A stretch of 64,000 bases of DNA from Aralia elata (GCA_034770075.1 CM068386.1:45855990-45919989); one strand, 5' to 3'. Counted from the first letter of the stretch, positions 47,365 to 59,205 are shown. Numbers and translations are program-made. The notes: generated by a model not told the origin, from the sequence alone.

Positions 47365-48337
47365 GTGTTTTCTAGTTGGTAATTGACATCTCTATTATTA
47401 GAAAACCCTAGTTTGAAGCTATTGGAGAAGACTTGAAGCAAGTTGATAGCAGGAGAAAGCAAGGAGGAGCTGGACAGAGATTGAAGGATTGCTTACAGTG
47501 TTTCTTCTCTTTTCTTATACTCTAAACTTTTGATGTTATTAAGTTTGTGGATGATGAATTCTAGTTTAGTTATGAACTAAATTTCTTTTAAGGCTATAAT
47601 GGATCTTAATGCGTAGTTTTGAATAGCATGCTTCTTTGAATATTATGATTAGTTATTTTTGGATTGTTTATTATGGTTTGTGCTGAATTGTCTAATTATC
47701 TGGCTAATAATTACTGAGATAATCTGTATGAATTTGAGAGATGAAGTATAGATTTAGATCTGACTATAATAGCATGTGATTGTGTCTTATGCTGTCGATG
47801 GAATTCATAATTTATGATTAGGATAGAGATATACCTATCACCGCATGTAATCAAAATAGGGAACTTGGGCTTTAAATCCTTTTTAATTGTAATTCACATA
47901 GAAATATAGTGAGTTAGTTATCTAGGGTGATTAACTTGAGTCTATCAATTGTGGATTTAAGTTAAGTTGTTTATGGAACATTGAAAGATGATCATAAATA
48001 GTGATGAGTTTCTGGTTAACAATCCAGAATAACTAGCATAATCCAAAGGGGAGCATGTTAAGTAAAATAGAGCATTAAGTGAAGTTATAGTCTTAAGTCT
48101 TTAAAAATCTATTTTCAAACTAGTGTTAGTAATTTAATTTAGAATTAATTAGTTAAATTCAAAAACCTCAGAAATCGTTGATCATTTGTTTACTAAAATA
48201 GATTTGATTTAAATTTGGAATTTGTCATTATAGAATCAATTCTTCTCTGTGGGACGATACTCTACTTTCACTTTATTACTTGTGGACTGCGTATACTTGC
48301 GTATTTTTGCTAGTATAGATTTTGGCAAACAAGTTTT

Positions 48338-48355
48338 TGGCGCCGTTGCCGGGGA
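48338..48355 (+). promoter_or_regulatory. Primer binding site, tRNA-Asp type (Athila-2)
   Basis: TGGCGCCGTTGCCGGGGA matches the complement of the 3' end of plant tRNA-Asp(GTC) from the CCA end inward, as is usual for Athila elements. It starts six bases after the LTR. Confidence 0.85.
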
Positions 48356-48456
48356 ACAATTGTGTCTATAATTTCAAGTTTTAAATTTAATTAATTCAGT
48401 TTTAGTTAACATTGTTTTTCTTGTTACTTCTTGTTTCAGGTGATCTTGGTTTGTTT

Positions 48457-50030
48457 ATGCAAACACGATCAAAGCAGCCGGAACTTGTGCAGAGTGAAGA
48501 CGATCTTGAAAACAAGTTACGCAAGTTAAGAAAGTTTTGTCGTGAGACAATCGAGAAAGAAAAAATGGCTAACGAAGAACAGAAATCATTGAGGGAATAT
48601 GCCATGCCTAAGCTTGATGAAATCAGGTCAAGCATCACGAGGCCAGCCATCACGGCTAATTCCTTTGAGATCAAGTCGGGTACAATTCAGATGATTCAGA
48701 ATGCGGTACAGTTTGGGGGATTAGCCAACGATGATCCTAACGAGCACTTGGTTAGCTTTCTTGAGATTTGTGATACATTCAAATATCCTAATGTAACTGA
48801 TGATGCGGTGAGACTACGTTTGTTTCCGTTTTCACTAAGGGATAAAGCAAAGAGTTGGTTGCACTCACTTCCACCGGGGTCCATCACAACTTGGGATGAC
48901 TTGGCCCAGAAATTCCTAGCAAAATTCTTTTCGCCGGCTAAGTCTGCTAAGTTGAGAAACGATATTTCCACTTTTGAGCAAAGTCATGGAGAGACACTGT
49001 ATGAGGCTTGGGAAAGGTTCAAAGAGTTATTAAGAAGATGTCCACATCATACATTACCCAAGTGGCTGCAAGTCCAGACATTCTACAATGGGCTGAGTAG
49101 TAATACTTGAACAATTATAGATGCAGCTGCGGGGGGAGCACTTATGGATAAGAATTTTGATGAAGCTTACACCTTGTTAGAAACTATGGCTGCAAATAAC
49201 TATCAATGGCCGACGTCGAGGATGAATCACCAAAAGGTAGCTGGAGTTTTGGAAGTAGATGCAGTCACTGCACTAACAGCTCAGATGCCGGCCATGTCTA
49301 AGAAAATTGAAGCTTTGGCGGAGTCGAAGGTCCAACAAGCAGCTTATGTGTGTGAGCTATGTGCAGGTGCACATCCGACGGAATATTGTGCTATTAATCC
49401 AGAATCTGTACAGTACTTGGGGAGTTACAACCGACAGCAACAACCATATCAGAATGTATATAATCCGCGGTGGAAGAATCATCCGGGTTTCTCATGGAGC
49501 AATAACACTCAAGTTCAAAATCCCGCTCCAAGATCACAGAATCCCCCGGGTTTTCAGAACCAAGCTCCACAACAGGCAGAGAGAAAACCCAATTTAGAAG
49601 AGTCTTTGGCAAGATTTATCACAGCATCAGAAAAAAGAATGAATGAGCAAGATAAGCTGTTAAATCAGGTAGACTTGAATGTGAAGAGCCAAGTGGTGTC
49701 AATTCAGAATCTGGAAAATCAGCTCGGTCAGTTGGCTCAAGTCTTGAACAATCGACCGCAAGGAACACTTCCAAGTGATACAGAGGTTAACCCCAAGAGA
49801 GATGGTAAGGAACAATGTCAAGCTGTAACACTTCGAAGCGGGAAGCAACTCCAGCAGACCAGCGCAGCCGCGCCTGAAATACAAAGGGAGGCAGCGCGGC
49901 CGCGCCCATTCCCAGTCCCAGCTCCTGCAGAGAACCTGGTAGAAAAAGACAAGGAGACGGAGAATGAGGAAAAAGACAAGGAGCATAAAAAGCAAGCAGA
50001 AGTATACCCTCCTGTTCCATATCCTCAGAG
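48457..50030 (+). pseudogene. gag: Athila-2 gag
   Basis: Starts at MQTRSKQPELVQ (ATG 48457; the upstream MFFLLLL extension is not Athila-like). The retrotrans_gag region includes NEHLVSFLEICDTFKYPNVTDDAVRLRLFPFSL and YEAWERFKELLRRCPHH. TGA at 49108-49110 interrupts it, probably replacing Arg (CGA to TGA, a CpG transition), and the frame is otherwise continuous. CELCAGAHPTEYC near 49350 is a zinc-knuckle-like motif. A Pro/Gln-rich linker at 49440-49600 and one at about 49850-49920 follow; the latter encodes a palindrome pair. The gag/protease boundary is approximate because both are in one frame. Confidence 0.88.
49862..49905 (+). repeat. Palindrome pair inside the gag frame, 32-bp spacing
   Basis: GCGCAGCCGCGC (49862-49873, one mismatch) and GCGCGGCCGCGC (49894-49905). 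They encode part of a low-complexity linker (SAAAPEIQREAARPRP). 32 is not a multiple of 3, so the two copies are read in different frames and the repeat is not a protein repeat. Confidence 0.92.
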
Positions 50031-53000
50031 ATTTCACAAGCAGAAAATAGATAAACAATTCTCCAGATTCCTTGAAATCTTTAAAAAGCTGCAAATCAAT
50101 ATACCGTTTGCCGAGGCTTTAGAGCAGATGCCAAGCTACGCCAAGTTTATGAAAGGAATTTTGTCAAGGAAGAAAAAGCTGGAGGACTATGAAACAGTAG
50201 CATTGACTGAAGAGTGTAGTGCGATATTGCAGAAGAAGTTGCCACCAAAGTTGAAGGATCCGGGTAGTTTCACTATCCCTTGCACTATTGGCAGCTTATC
50301 AATCAGCAGATGTTTGTGTGATTTAGGTGCGAGCATCAACATTATGCCGTTATCGATATATGTTCAGCTGGGTCTACCTGCACCAAAATCGACCAACATC
50401 TCTCTTCAGCTGGCTGACAGGTCGGTTACATACCCTAGAGGTATCGTGGAAGACATCTTGGTAAAAGTGGATAAATTCATATTCCCAGCCGATTTTATCA
50501 TTTTGGACTATGAGGAGGACAAAGACATTCCTATTATATTGGGGAGACCTTTCTTGGCAACTGGAAGAACACTTATAGATGTACAAAAAGGAGAACTGAC
50601 TATGAGGGTGCAAGACCAAGAAGTGTCATTTAATGTGTTCAAAGCCATGAAATTTCCTACGGATGAGGAAGAATGTTTCAGGTTAGATGTGGTGGAAAAA
50701 GTGATGGATGACGAGTTTTTGAGGAAATTAACTGAGGATCCGTTGGAATCTGTTTTATTAGAGGAGGCTGACATAGATGACCCTGAGATGATGGAGTTTC
50801 TTCAAATTTTAGATACAGTGCCGAGAGTACGCAAATTTCAGATTCCCTATGAACCTTTGGAACTTACTGACAAATCCTTAGAGCGTTTGAAGCCATCTCT
50901 TGAAATACCTCCTACTCTTGAACTTAAACCTTTACCGAGCCATTTGAGGTATACTTATTTGGGTGAGTCATCTACTTTGCCTGTTATTATTGCATCTGTA
51001 CTTAACGAATTGCAGGAAAGTAAGTTGATTCGAGTTCTCCGGGAATACAAGTCAGCCATTGGTTGGACCATCGCAGACATAAAAGGAATTAGCCCATCAT
51101 TCTGTATGCACAAGATCCTTTTGGAAGACGATGCCAACCCAACGATAGAGCAACAAAGGAGGCTGAACTCGATCATGAAAGAGGTGGTGAAAAAGGAAAT
51201 TTTGAAGTGGCTTGATACGGGTATCATTTACCCCATTTTCGACAGCAGTTGGGTGAGTCCAGTCCAGTGTGTGCCTAAAAAGGGTGGTATGACTGTTGTA
51301 GAAAACGAGAACAATGAATTGATACCGACAAGGACAGTGATCGGATGGAAGGTTTGTATGGACTACAGGAAATTAAACAAGGCAACCCGCAAGGATCATT
51401 TTCCTCTACCCTTCATTGATCAGATGTTAGATAGACTGGCTGGACACGAGTTTTATTGCTTATTGGATGGCTACTCAGGTTATAATCAGATAGTGATTGC
51501 CCCCGAAGATTAGGAAAAGACCACCTTCACGTGTCCTTATGGCACTTTCGCTTTTCGGAGGATGTCTTTTGGCTTATGCAATGCACCGGCGACGTTCCAA
51601 AGATGCATGATGGCTATTTTCTCAGATATGGTTGAACGTAACATGGAGGTATTCATGGACAATTTTTTAGTGTTTGGTGACACATTTGATAGTTGCTTGG
51701 AAAATCTGGTCCTGGTTTTGAAAAGATACGTGGAGACCAATTTAGTGCTCAACTGGGAAAAATGCCACTTTATGGTGCAAGAGGGGATAATTCTTGGGCA
51801 CAAGGTGTCGTCAAACGGGTTAGAGATAGATCGAGCCAAGTTGGATACAATAGAAAATCTACCTCCACCAACCACAGTCAAGGGAATACGAAGTTTCTTA
51901 GGACATGCCGGATTTTATAGGAGGTTCATAAAGGACTTTTCTAAAATCTCTAAGCCTTTATGTAGCCTATTGGAGAAAGATGTTCCCTTTAAGTTTGATG
52001 ATGAGTGTCTTGCGGCTTTTGAATTGTTGAAAAGGAAATTGACCACAGCGCCAGTCATTGTAGCACTGGATTGGTCAAGGCCGTTTGAGTTGATGTGTGA
52101 TGCTAGCGATTATGCTATTGGGGTTGTTTTGGGCCATCGAAAGGAAAAGATTTTTCACACCATTTATTATGCTAGCAAAACACTGTCCAATGCCCAACTC
52201 AACTATACGACTACCGAGAAGGAGTTGCTTGCGGTTGTGTATGCCTTTGATAAATTTCGGTCATACTTAATTGGAACTAAAGTAGTGGCGTTCACTGACC
52301 ATTCTGCCATAAGATATCTGATTTCGAAGAAGGATGCAAAGCCAAGGCTGATTCGATGGATACTTCTACTCCAAGAGTTCGACTTGGAAATCCGGGATAG
52401 GAAGGGGACGAAAAATCAAGTGGCAGATCATCTCTCGAGATTAGAAAACAATGACCACGTCAAGGGAGACAACACGGTGATCAATGAGTTCTTTCCGAAT
52501 GAGCAATTGTTTTTGATCCATTCAAAAGTCCCATGGTATGCCGATTTTGTCAATTATTTGGTTAGCAACGTACTTCCTCCTGATTTGACCAGTCAACAAA
52601 AGAAAAAGTTTCTGCATGATGTAAAAAGGTACATGTGGGATGAGTCGTTTCTATTCAAACATTGTGCCGATCAGATGATTAGACGGTGTGTGCCACAAAG
52701 TGAAGTAGAGAGTATTTTACATCATTGCCATGATTCGCTTTACGGAGGTCATTATGGAGGCGAGAAGACAGCGGCCAAGGTGTTACAAGCAGGATTTTTC
52801 TGGCCAACGTTATTTAAGGACGCCCACCACTTCGTGAAAAGATGTGATAGATGTCAAAGGGTGGGAAATATTTCCAAGCGTCATGAGATGCCTTTGAATG
52901 CCATCTTAGAAGTTGAAGTCTTCGACGTTTGGGGAATAGATTTTATGGGACCGTTCCCATCGTCCGTTAACAACCTCTACATCCTTTTGGCGGTCGACTA

Positions 53001-53814
53001 TGTCTCTAAATGGGTGGAAGCAAGTGCGTTGCCGACTAATGATGCCAAGGTGGTTCTTAAATTTCTACGGAAAAACATCTTCACACGTTTCGGCACCCCT
53101 AGAGCAATTATCAGCGATGAAGGGAGCCATTTTTTTAATCGATATTTCACGTCTCTTTTAGCTAAGTATGGGGTAAACCACTGAATTGCTACAGCGTACC
53201 ATCCCCAAACCAGTGGTCAAGCCGAAGTTTCAAACAGAGAAGTGAAGAGAATTCTGGAGAAAATCGTCAATCCGAGTAGAAAAGATTGGTCAGCAAAATT
53301 GGATGATGCACTTTGGGCTTATCAGACAGCTTATAAGACGCCCATTGGTATGTCACCGTACCAATTAGTCTATGGAAAGGCGTGTCACCTACCGGTTGAG
53401 CTGGAACACAAAGCATACTGGGCCATCAAAAAGTTAAACTTTGATCTCGCGGCTGCTGGGGAAAAGAGGCTACTTCAGCTTAACAAACTCGATGAATTCC
53501 GGTTACAAGCATATGAGAATTCAAAGTTGTACAAGAAAAAAGTCAAAAAGTGGCATGATCGGAGAATCATCGATAGGACGTTTGAGCCGGGACAAGCAGT
53601 GCTCCTATTCAATTCTAGACTGAAGTTATTTCCAGGGAAGCTCAAGTCTCGGTGGTCGGGTCCTTTTATCGTCAAACAAGCATTCCCTCATGGCGCCGTT
53701 GAAGTGTTTGCAAACAATCCGGAAGAGTCATTTAAAGTCAATGGTCAAAGATTAAAGCATTATTGGGGTGGTGGTGTTGATCCCCAGAAAACCTCAATCA
53801 CTCTTGTCGATTGA
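50031..53814 (+). pseudogene. pol: Athila-2 protease, reverse transcriptase, RNase H, integrase
   Basis: In frame with gag. Protease: CDLGASINIMP near 50316. RT begins about 51000, with MDYRKLNKATRKDHFPLPFIDQ near 51358; TAG at 51511 (expected Gln) and TGA at 53182 (expected Arg) break it. The usual FMDD box reads FMDN at about 51650, so the second catalytic Asp is lost by a G-to-A change. RNase H: MCDASDYAIGVVLG. Integrase: HCHDSLYGGHYGGEKTA..CDRCQRVG, WGIDFMGPFPSS, IISDEGSHFFNRY (usual form SDGGSHF), AYHPQTSGQAEVSNRE. The frame ends at 53814. Homology covers the normal Athila pol length. Confidence 0.92.
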
Positions 53815-54871
53815 AATTGAAACAGGGAGTAGTCAGGCTGAAAGACTTTAAATCAAGCGCTAATTGGGAGGCAACCCAATTTTTAATTGCTTTTTAGTTA
53901 AATTTTGTGATTTTTAGGATTTATTATTAGACTTAGTTTGGTTTTTATCTGGTGGTAATTAGATGCTTTATTTCTTGGTTTTTATTGCTTACAGGTCATG
54001 CATAAAGTTTTGCACATGAAGAAATCATCAAAATAGGCTTAACAGTGCAATTCCAGATTTTTAGACCAGTGCGGCCGCGCCCAATCCAAGTCAAATTCCA
54101 GCGCGGCCGCGCCTTGCTTCAGGAATCAAAAATGTACAGCTGGTACACCAGCGCGGCCGCGCCCAAAATGTGAAGGACAACAGCGCGGCCGCGCCGCATC
54201 TCAGAGTTGGAAAAAAAAAATTCTGGTGCACCAGCGCGGCCGCGCCCAACTCAAGTAAAATTCTAGCGCGGCAGCGCCGCGATCGGATCCCAGGTTTTAA
54301 AACCCAGTTTAAACCCGACCCATTGCTTGCTTCTTATTTTCTTTTCCCGCTTGGAATCACATTTTTAGGAACCTATTCCTATTAGAACTGGTCTCTCTCT
54401 CATTCTTCTCTTCCATATCCGAATCCAAACCAACTCCTACCATTATAAACTCCTTCTCTAAATCAAACACTACCAATTGCAAACCCTAACTTCTATTTCT
54501 CTTCATCTCTATTCTCTCTCCAAACCAACACCACACATAGCCGACTTCTTCCTTCAAACCCCAAAACCCGACTCCTTCATTGTTCACAGTGTTCTTCAAG
54601 GAGATTTTCAGTGCATCACAGTGGGAAAGCAAGGAATTACAGCGGGTCTGATAGTAGTAAGTACATTGTGATTTAGGGTTTTACTTTGTACCTAGGTATT
54701 ACATCTATTTCTCAGATTTTCGACTTGGGATTATTGTGTATTGGAATTATTGGTTGTGATTATACTGTGCATGCAAGTATATTGGATTGGTATTGTTTGA
54801 GTAAATCCTAGTGTAGTATCAGTCAAGTTTGGGGGAGATTTTTCATTACTTTGTATTGGGACTGATTTGCT
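53815..54871 (+). other. Athila-2 spacer between pol and third ORF
   Basis: About 1.06 kb without credible coding sequence. Contains a palindrome array (54069-54277), a pyrimidine-rich stretch (about 54388-54560) and a G-rich tract AGTTTGGGGGAGA near 54827-54839, 33 bp before the third ORF. Such tracts also follow the ORF (56103) and precede the LTR (57208). Confidence 0.65.
54069..54277 (+). repeat. Three pairs of GCGCGGCCGCGC palindromes, 32-bp spacing
   Basis: Copies at 54069 (GTGCGGCCGCGC), 54101, 54151, 54183, 54234 and 54266 (GCGCGGCAGCGC). Each pair is 32 bp apart; pairs repeat every 82-83 bp, as in the LTR. Intervening DNA resembles the LTR array (CTTCAG and similar blocks), suggesting that one array was copied between LTR and internal region. 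Confidence 0.95.
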
Positions 54872-56040
54872 ATGGCTTCTAAGAGACCACGAGGGGAATC
54901 TTCTAGTTCTCATGCACAGGCTGAGTCAGTGGATTTTGATAGGAGTAGATTTGTATCTGCTGAGGCTGAGGATTTTTATCGCAGGGTTTGTTGGGAAAGA
55001 CTTTTGTGTTGGAACGTGGGCTAAGGCCCGATCCGGATTTGGATGGTCAAATGATGAGCATGATCCGAGCGAAGGGTTGGTTGTTATTTGTTGAAACACC
55101 ATTGGCAGCCCCGATTTCAGTTGTGCAAGAATTCTATGCTAACGCGAAGATTACCAAGGACGGGACTGCTTTTGTGCGGGGTTGTCAGGTGCCATATGAT
55201 AGCCAGAGTATCAACGCCATCTATCACTTGCCTTCTATTCATCAATCTGATCCTGAAAGTTTTCACTCTACGAATTGGGATACCAAATTGGAGCGAATCA
55301 AGAATATTTTGTGCAAGCCTGGTACCGAGTGGACAACAAAGTAAGGGACAGATCAGAAGCTTCATTTCCCTCACACTGCCTTGAGTCGTTATGGCAAGGC
55401 CTGGTACAGCTTTATTTATGCCAATCTCATGCCAACCAGGCACCAAAACGACGTGACTAAGGATCGGGCGATTTTGCTATATGGTATTGTGCAAGGGAAA
55501 TCAATTAATATGGGTTATGTTATCCATCAGTCGATTCGTCGATACCTTCAGGGTGGTACTTTCGGTGGTATCCCTCATGCGTCAGTGATTACACGTCTAT
55601 GCTCGGCTGCGGGGGTGGAGTGGGTTGATAGTGAGCCTGTGCAACTCCCGATGAACATGATTGACCATGCGACGATTGCTAAGTATAAGGTGTGGGAAGG
55701 AGCTCCTTCTCATGTCCGGGGAGCAGGATTTTTATTGGGAGACTATAGTGAGAGTGAGGAGGCCGCTGATCAGCCAGTGCCCGAACCTGAACAGGCAGCT
55801 CATATATCCCAGGCTCGACTGGATCGCATGGAGAGGCGTATGACTCAGAGGATGGATGTTATACATTCGAGTATGACAGAGCTTCGTTCTTTCTCTACTC
55901 CGCTTTCAGATAGTTTCTCGCAAGCCTTTTCTCAGTTGGGCGTTCAAGTACAATTCCCGACATTTGGTGCAGCCTCTACTTATCCGCCTCCGGACACACC
56001 TTCAGATGGGGAGGGGGCAGATGATGTTACTTCGGATTAG
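54872..56040 (+). pseudogene. Athila-2 third ORF, frameshift and stop
   Basis: ATG 54872 (MASKRPRGESSSS) leads into a frame that shifts near 54984, where one extra base after CGCAGG moves homology (FVLERGLRPDPDLDG) into the 54988 frame. A TAA at 55342-55344 interrupts; homology continues from HTALSRYGKAWYSF to the stop at 56040. The core shares VVQEFYANA and LSRYGKAWY with 1-1305. The tail is predicted coiled (RLDRMERRMTQRMDVIHSSM) then Pro/Asp-rich. Function unknown. Confidence 0.82.
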
Positions 56041-57221
56041 GGGAGTTTTTCTTTCCTTTTCCATTCTTTTATTGTTTTATCCAATGAGGGCATTGTCTGT
56101 TTTAAGTTTGGGGGAGTTTAATTTGTTTTTTTTTGTTTAGCATGTTTGTTGGTATTGTGCATCATATCTGTTAGTATGTTGGCATATCGTTGTGATTAGT
56201 GTGAACCTTGCATAGTTTAGCTGGTTGTGTTAGGTGCATTTAGTTCGTTACATGAATCCAATTAAATAGTTGGTATGGTTTAGGCTCGGCCAATGATGAG
56301 ATGGGTATTATTGTGTTAGCTTGGACAGTTGAAAGTCGGTAGGGATAAAATAATTTTGATCATGAGAGTAATTATGCTTGTCATAACTTGAGTTATTGGA
56401 TAACACGACTAATTTGATTAATTTGACTGCTGGGGTTCAAAGGGTTGCATAACTGATTTTTACATGAGAATTTGATAAAACATTGTTAGGTGAATCAATA
56501 AAGAAGGCTGAATAGGGTAAAAGCTGAGTTTGGGGGTTTCTTTAAAAAAAAAGAAAAAAGAAAAAAAAATAGAAAACAAATACAATAAATGTTGACTGGT
56601 TGGGTTCTGTGGCCTCTATCACTCGGGTAATTAGATCCGTAGGGGTGTCTTAACACCTAGTGCCCTAAAGTCGTCTGGTTTGGGAGTCACTGATTGAACG
56701 CTCGCTACATGGGTGATTTTGAAAAGCCTAAGGGAACTTGACATTGCACAGTTAAGCATAAATACGAGATGGAGCGTAAAACGCACTCGTAGAAGAATAA
56801 AGTTAGGAATAAATCTTGATTAGAACCTTCATGCTCGGTATTTGCTTGATTTTGGGTGGATTTGTTGTATTTGCTTGAATTGAAGTAAAAATAGAGTATT
56901 CTTGTTATAGAGTTGGTTATATGGCTTTATTTTGAACTTTGGGCAGTTAACTTGATTAATGAACACACACGCACGACTTGGGTGATGATAGGTGTCTATT
57001 GTTTGATTGATTGGGGTTATTAATTTCTATTGACTGGATTCACTGTTCAAGTTAGTTGTTGATATCTCTGAGGCATACAGTTAGCATTTATACTGGCTAT
57101 TGGTTGGATTCTTAGGCATGGTAGTTATTCGTGCATTCATGGCATTGTGTTGCATTGTGTTAGTATATTGCATTGCATTATGTTGCTTGGGGACAAGCAA
57201 TGGTTTAAGTTTGGGGGAATT
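56041..57221 (+). other. Athila-2 3' untranslated region and polypurine tract
   Basis: Non-coding. AGTTTGGGGGAGTTT at 56104, a structured block at 56608-56740 related to Athila-1's, GAGTTTGGGGGTT near 56526, an A-rich run at about 56545-56580, and the polypurine tract AAGTTTGGGGGAATT (57206-57221) directly before the LTR. Confidence 0.7.
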
Positions 57222-58621
57222 TGATGAGTAGGTTTTATACCTACGAATCGGATGCCAATGAACGTGAATTATTGCTTATTTCTATGGTATATAGCTACTT
57301 TTCATGCATTTTTATGTATTTTTGTAGGTTGCGCGTGTTGGGATTGAGTTTGGCGAGAATTGGTGGGATTGTGCTATTACAGTAGCTGAGTTGCTGATAT
57401 TGCAGAGTAGCAGGGCAGCGCGGTCGCGCCCAAAATGAACTAGGGTGCAGCGCGGCCACGCCTGACTTCAGACATAGAAAAAAAATTACTGTCAGGGTAG
57501 CGCGGCCGCGCGCCTTTCAAGCTTAATCCAGGCGCGGCCGCGCCGGTTCGAGTGAGGGCAAATTCGACTTTTTAGATGTTTTGATTGGTTTTGATTTGAA
57601 CTTGGTTTTGAAACTTTGTAATTAATTAGGGGTTTTATCAGATACTATAAATAGGTGTTTTCTAGTTGGTAATTGACATCTCTATTATTAGAAAACCCTA
57701 GTTCGAAGCTATTGGAGAAGACTTGAAGCAAGTTGATAGCAGGAGAAAGCAAGGAGGAGATGGACAGATATTGAAGGATTGCTTACAGTGTTTCTTCTCT
57801 TTTCTTATACTCTAAACTTTTGATGTTATTAAGTTTGTGGATGATGAATTCTAGTTTAGTTATGAACTAAATTTCTTTTAAGGCTATAATGGATCTTAAT
57901 GCGTAGTTTTGAATAGCATGCTTCTTTGAATATTATGATTAGTTATTTTTGGATTGTTTATTATGGTTTGTGCTGAATTGTCTAATTATCTGGCTAATAA
58001 TTACTGAGATAATCTGTATGAATTTGAGAGATGAAGTATAGATTTAGATCTGACCATAATAGCATGTGATTGTGTCTTCTGCTGTCGATGGAATTCATAA
58101 TTTGTGATTAGGATAGAGATATACCTATCACCGCATGTAATCAAAATAGGGAACTTGGGCTTTAAATCCTTTTTAATTGTAATTCACATAGAAATATAGT
58201 GAGTTAGTTATCTAGGGTGATTAACTTGAGTCTATCAATTGTGGATTTAAGTTAAGTTATTTATGGAACATTGAAAGATGATCATAAATAGTGATGAGTT
58301 TCTGGTTAACAATCCAGAATAACTAACATAATCCAAAGGGGAGCATGTTAAGTAAAATAGAGCATTAAGTGAAGTTATAGTCTTAAGTCTTTAAAAATCT
58401 GTTTTCAAACTAGTGTTAGTAATTTAATTTAGAATTAATTAGTTAAATTCAAAAACCTCAGAAATCGTTGATCATTTGTTTACTAAAATAGATTTTATTT
58501 AAATTTGGAATTTGTCATTATAGAATCAATTCTTCTCTGTGGGACGATACTCTACTTTCACTTTATTACTTGTGGACTGCGTATACTTGCGTATTTTTGC
58601 TAGTATAGATTTTGGCAAACA
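57222..58621 (+). repeat. Athila-2 3' LTR
   Basis: 1400 bp, pairs with 46932-48331. Palindromes at 57418 (one change), 57450 (one change), 57500 and 57532 (perfect); TATA box at 57645-57654. The 5-bp TGCTT at 58622-58626 follows. Confidence 0.93.
57418..57543 (+). repeat. Two palindrome pairs, 32-bp spacing (3' LTR)
   Basis: Starts at 57418, 57450, 57500 and 57532; within-pair distance 32 and pair-to-pair 82, as in the 5' LTR. The substitutions hit different copies from those in the 5' LTR. Confidence 0.95.
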
Positions 58622-59205
58622 TGCTTCCTAAGAAACAGAGTTGTGTCAAATCTTCCTCTAGAGAATCCATTTTCAACAAAAAAATTAGTGAGTGTTTCAT
58701 ACCATGCTCTAGGTGCTTGTTTTAAACCATAAAGTGTTTTATCTAATTTATAGACATAATTAGAGTGAGTGGAGTCGACAAAACCTAGAGGTTGTTCAAC
58801 ATAAACCTCTTCTTCGAGTTCGCCATTCAGAAACGCACTCTTGACATCCATTTGGAAAACTTTGAACTTCATGTAGGCTGCATAAGCTAGAAACATCCTG
58901 ATAGCTTCCAATCTGGTAACCGGTGCAAAAGTTTCATCGAAGTCGATTCCCTCTTCTTAAGAGTAACCTTTAGCAACTAATCTTGCCTTATTTCTCGTAA
59001 TCACACCGGTTTCATCCATCTTATTCCTGAAAACCCATTTAGTGCCTATGGCTAGATGATTTCTTGGTCTTGGAACTAGCCTCCAGACTTTGCTTCTTTC
59101 AAACTGGTTTAGTTCTTCTTGCATGGCTTCAGTCCAGCTTAAGTCTTCCAAAGCTTCTTCAATCTTCTTGGGCTCCAGAGAGGAAACTGAGGTAGAAGCA
59201 TTCAT
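58622..59205 (-). pseudogene. pol: SIRE-B reverse transcriptase, N-terminal half
   Basis: Met 59205 to TAA (59205-58957), then in the same frame from 58956 down to the Athila junction at 58622. RT motifs: WTEAMQEELNQFERSKVWRLVPRP, TKWVFRNKMDETG, FQMDVKSAFLNGELEEEVYVEQP, YGLKQAPRAWYETLTNF. The TAA near 58958 replaces an expected Gln. The YVDD half lies at 46890. Confidence 0.9.

Larger units (their letters stand above)
46932..48331 (+). repeat. Athila-2 5' LTR
   Basis: Begins TGATGAGTAGG and ends GGCAAACA. Contains the palindrome pairs (47128-47253), a TATA box (47355-47364) about 100 bp downstream of the last palindrome, and a long AT-rich U5-side region. Confidence 0.93.
46932..58621 (+). 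mobile_element. Complete Athila-type Ty3 element (Athila-2)
   Basis: 11,690 bp with both LTRs (46932-48331 and 57222-58621, each 1400 bp), flanking TGCTT duplication, tRNA-Asp primer site, one gag-pol frame (48457-53814), a third ORF (54872-56040) and a polypurine tract. I count about 19 differences between the LTRs (roughly 1.4%), indicating a recent insertion. It lies in SIRE-B's RT in opposite orientation. Three nonsense codons in gag-pol, a frameshift and a stop in the third ORF, and a lost RT catalytic Asp show that it is inactive. Confidence 0.95.
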
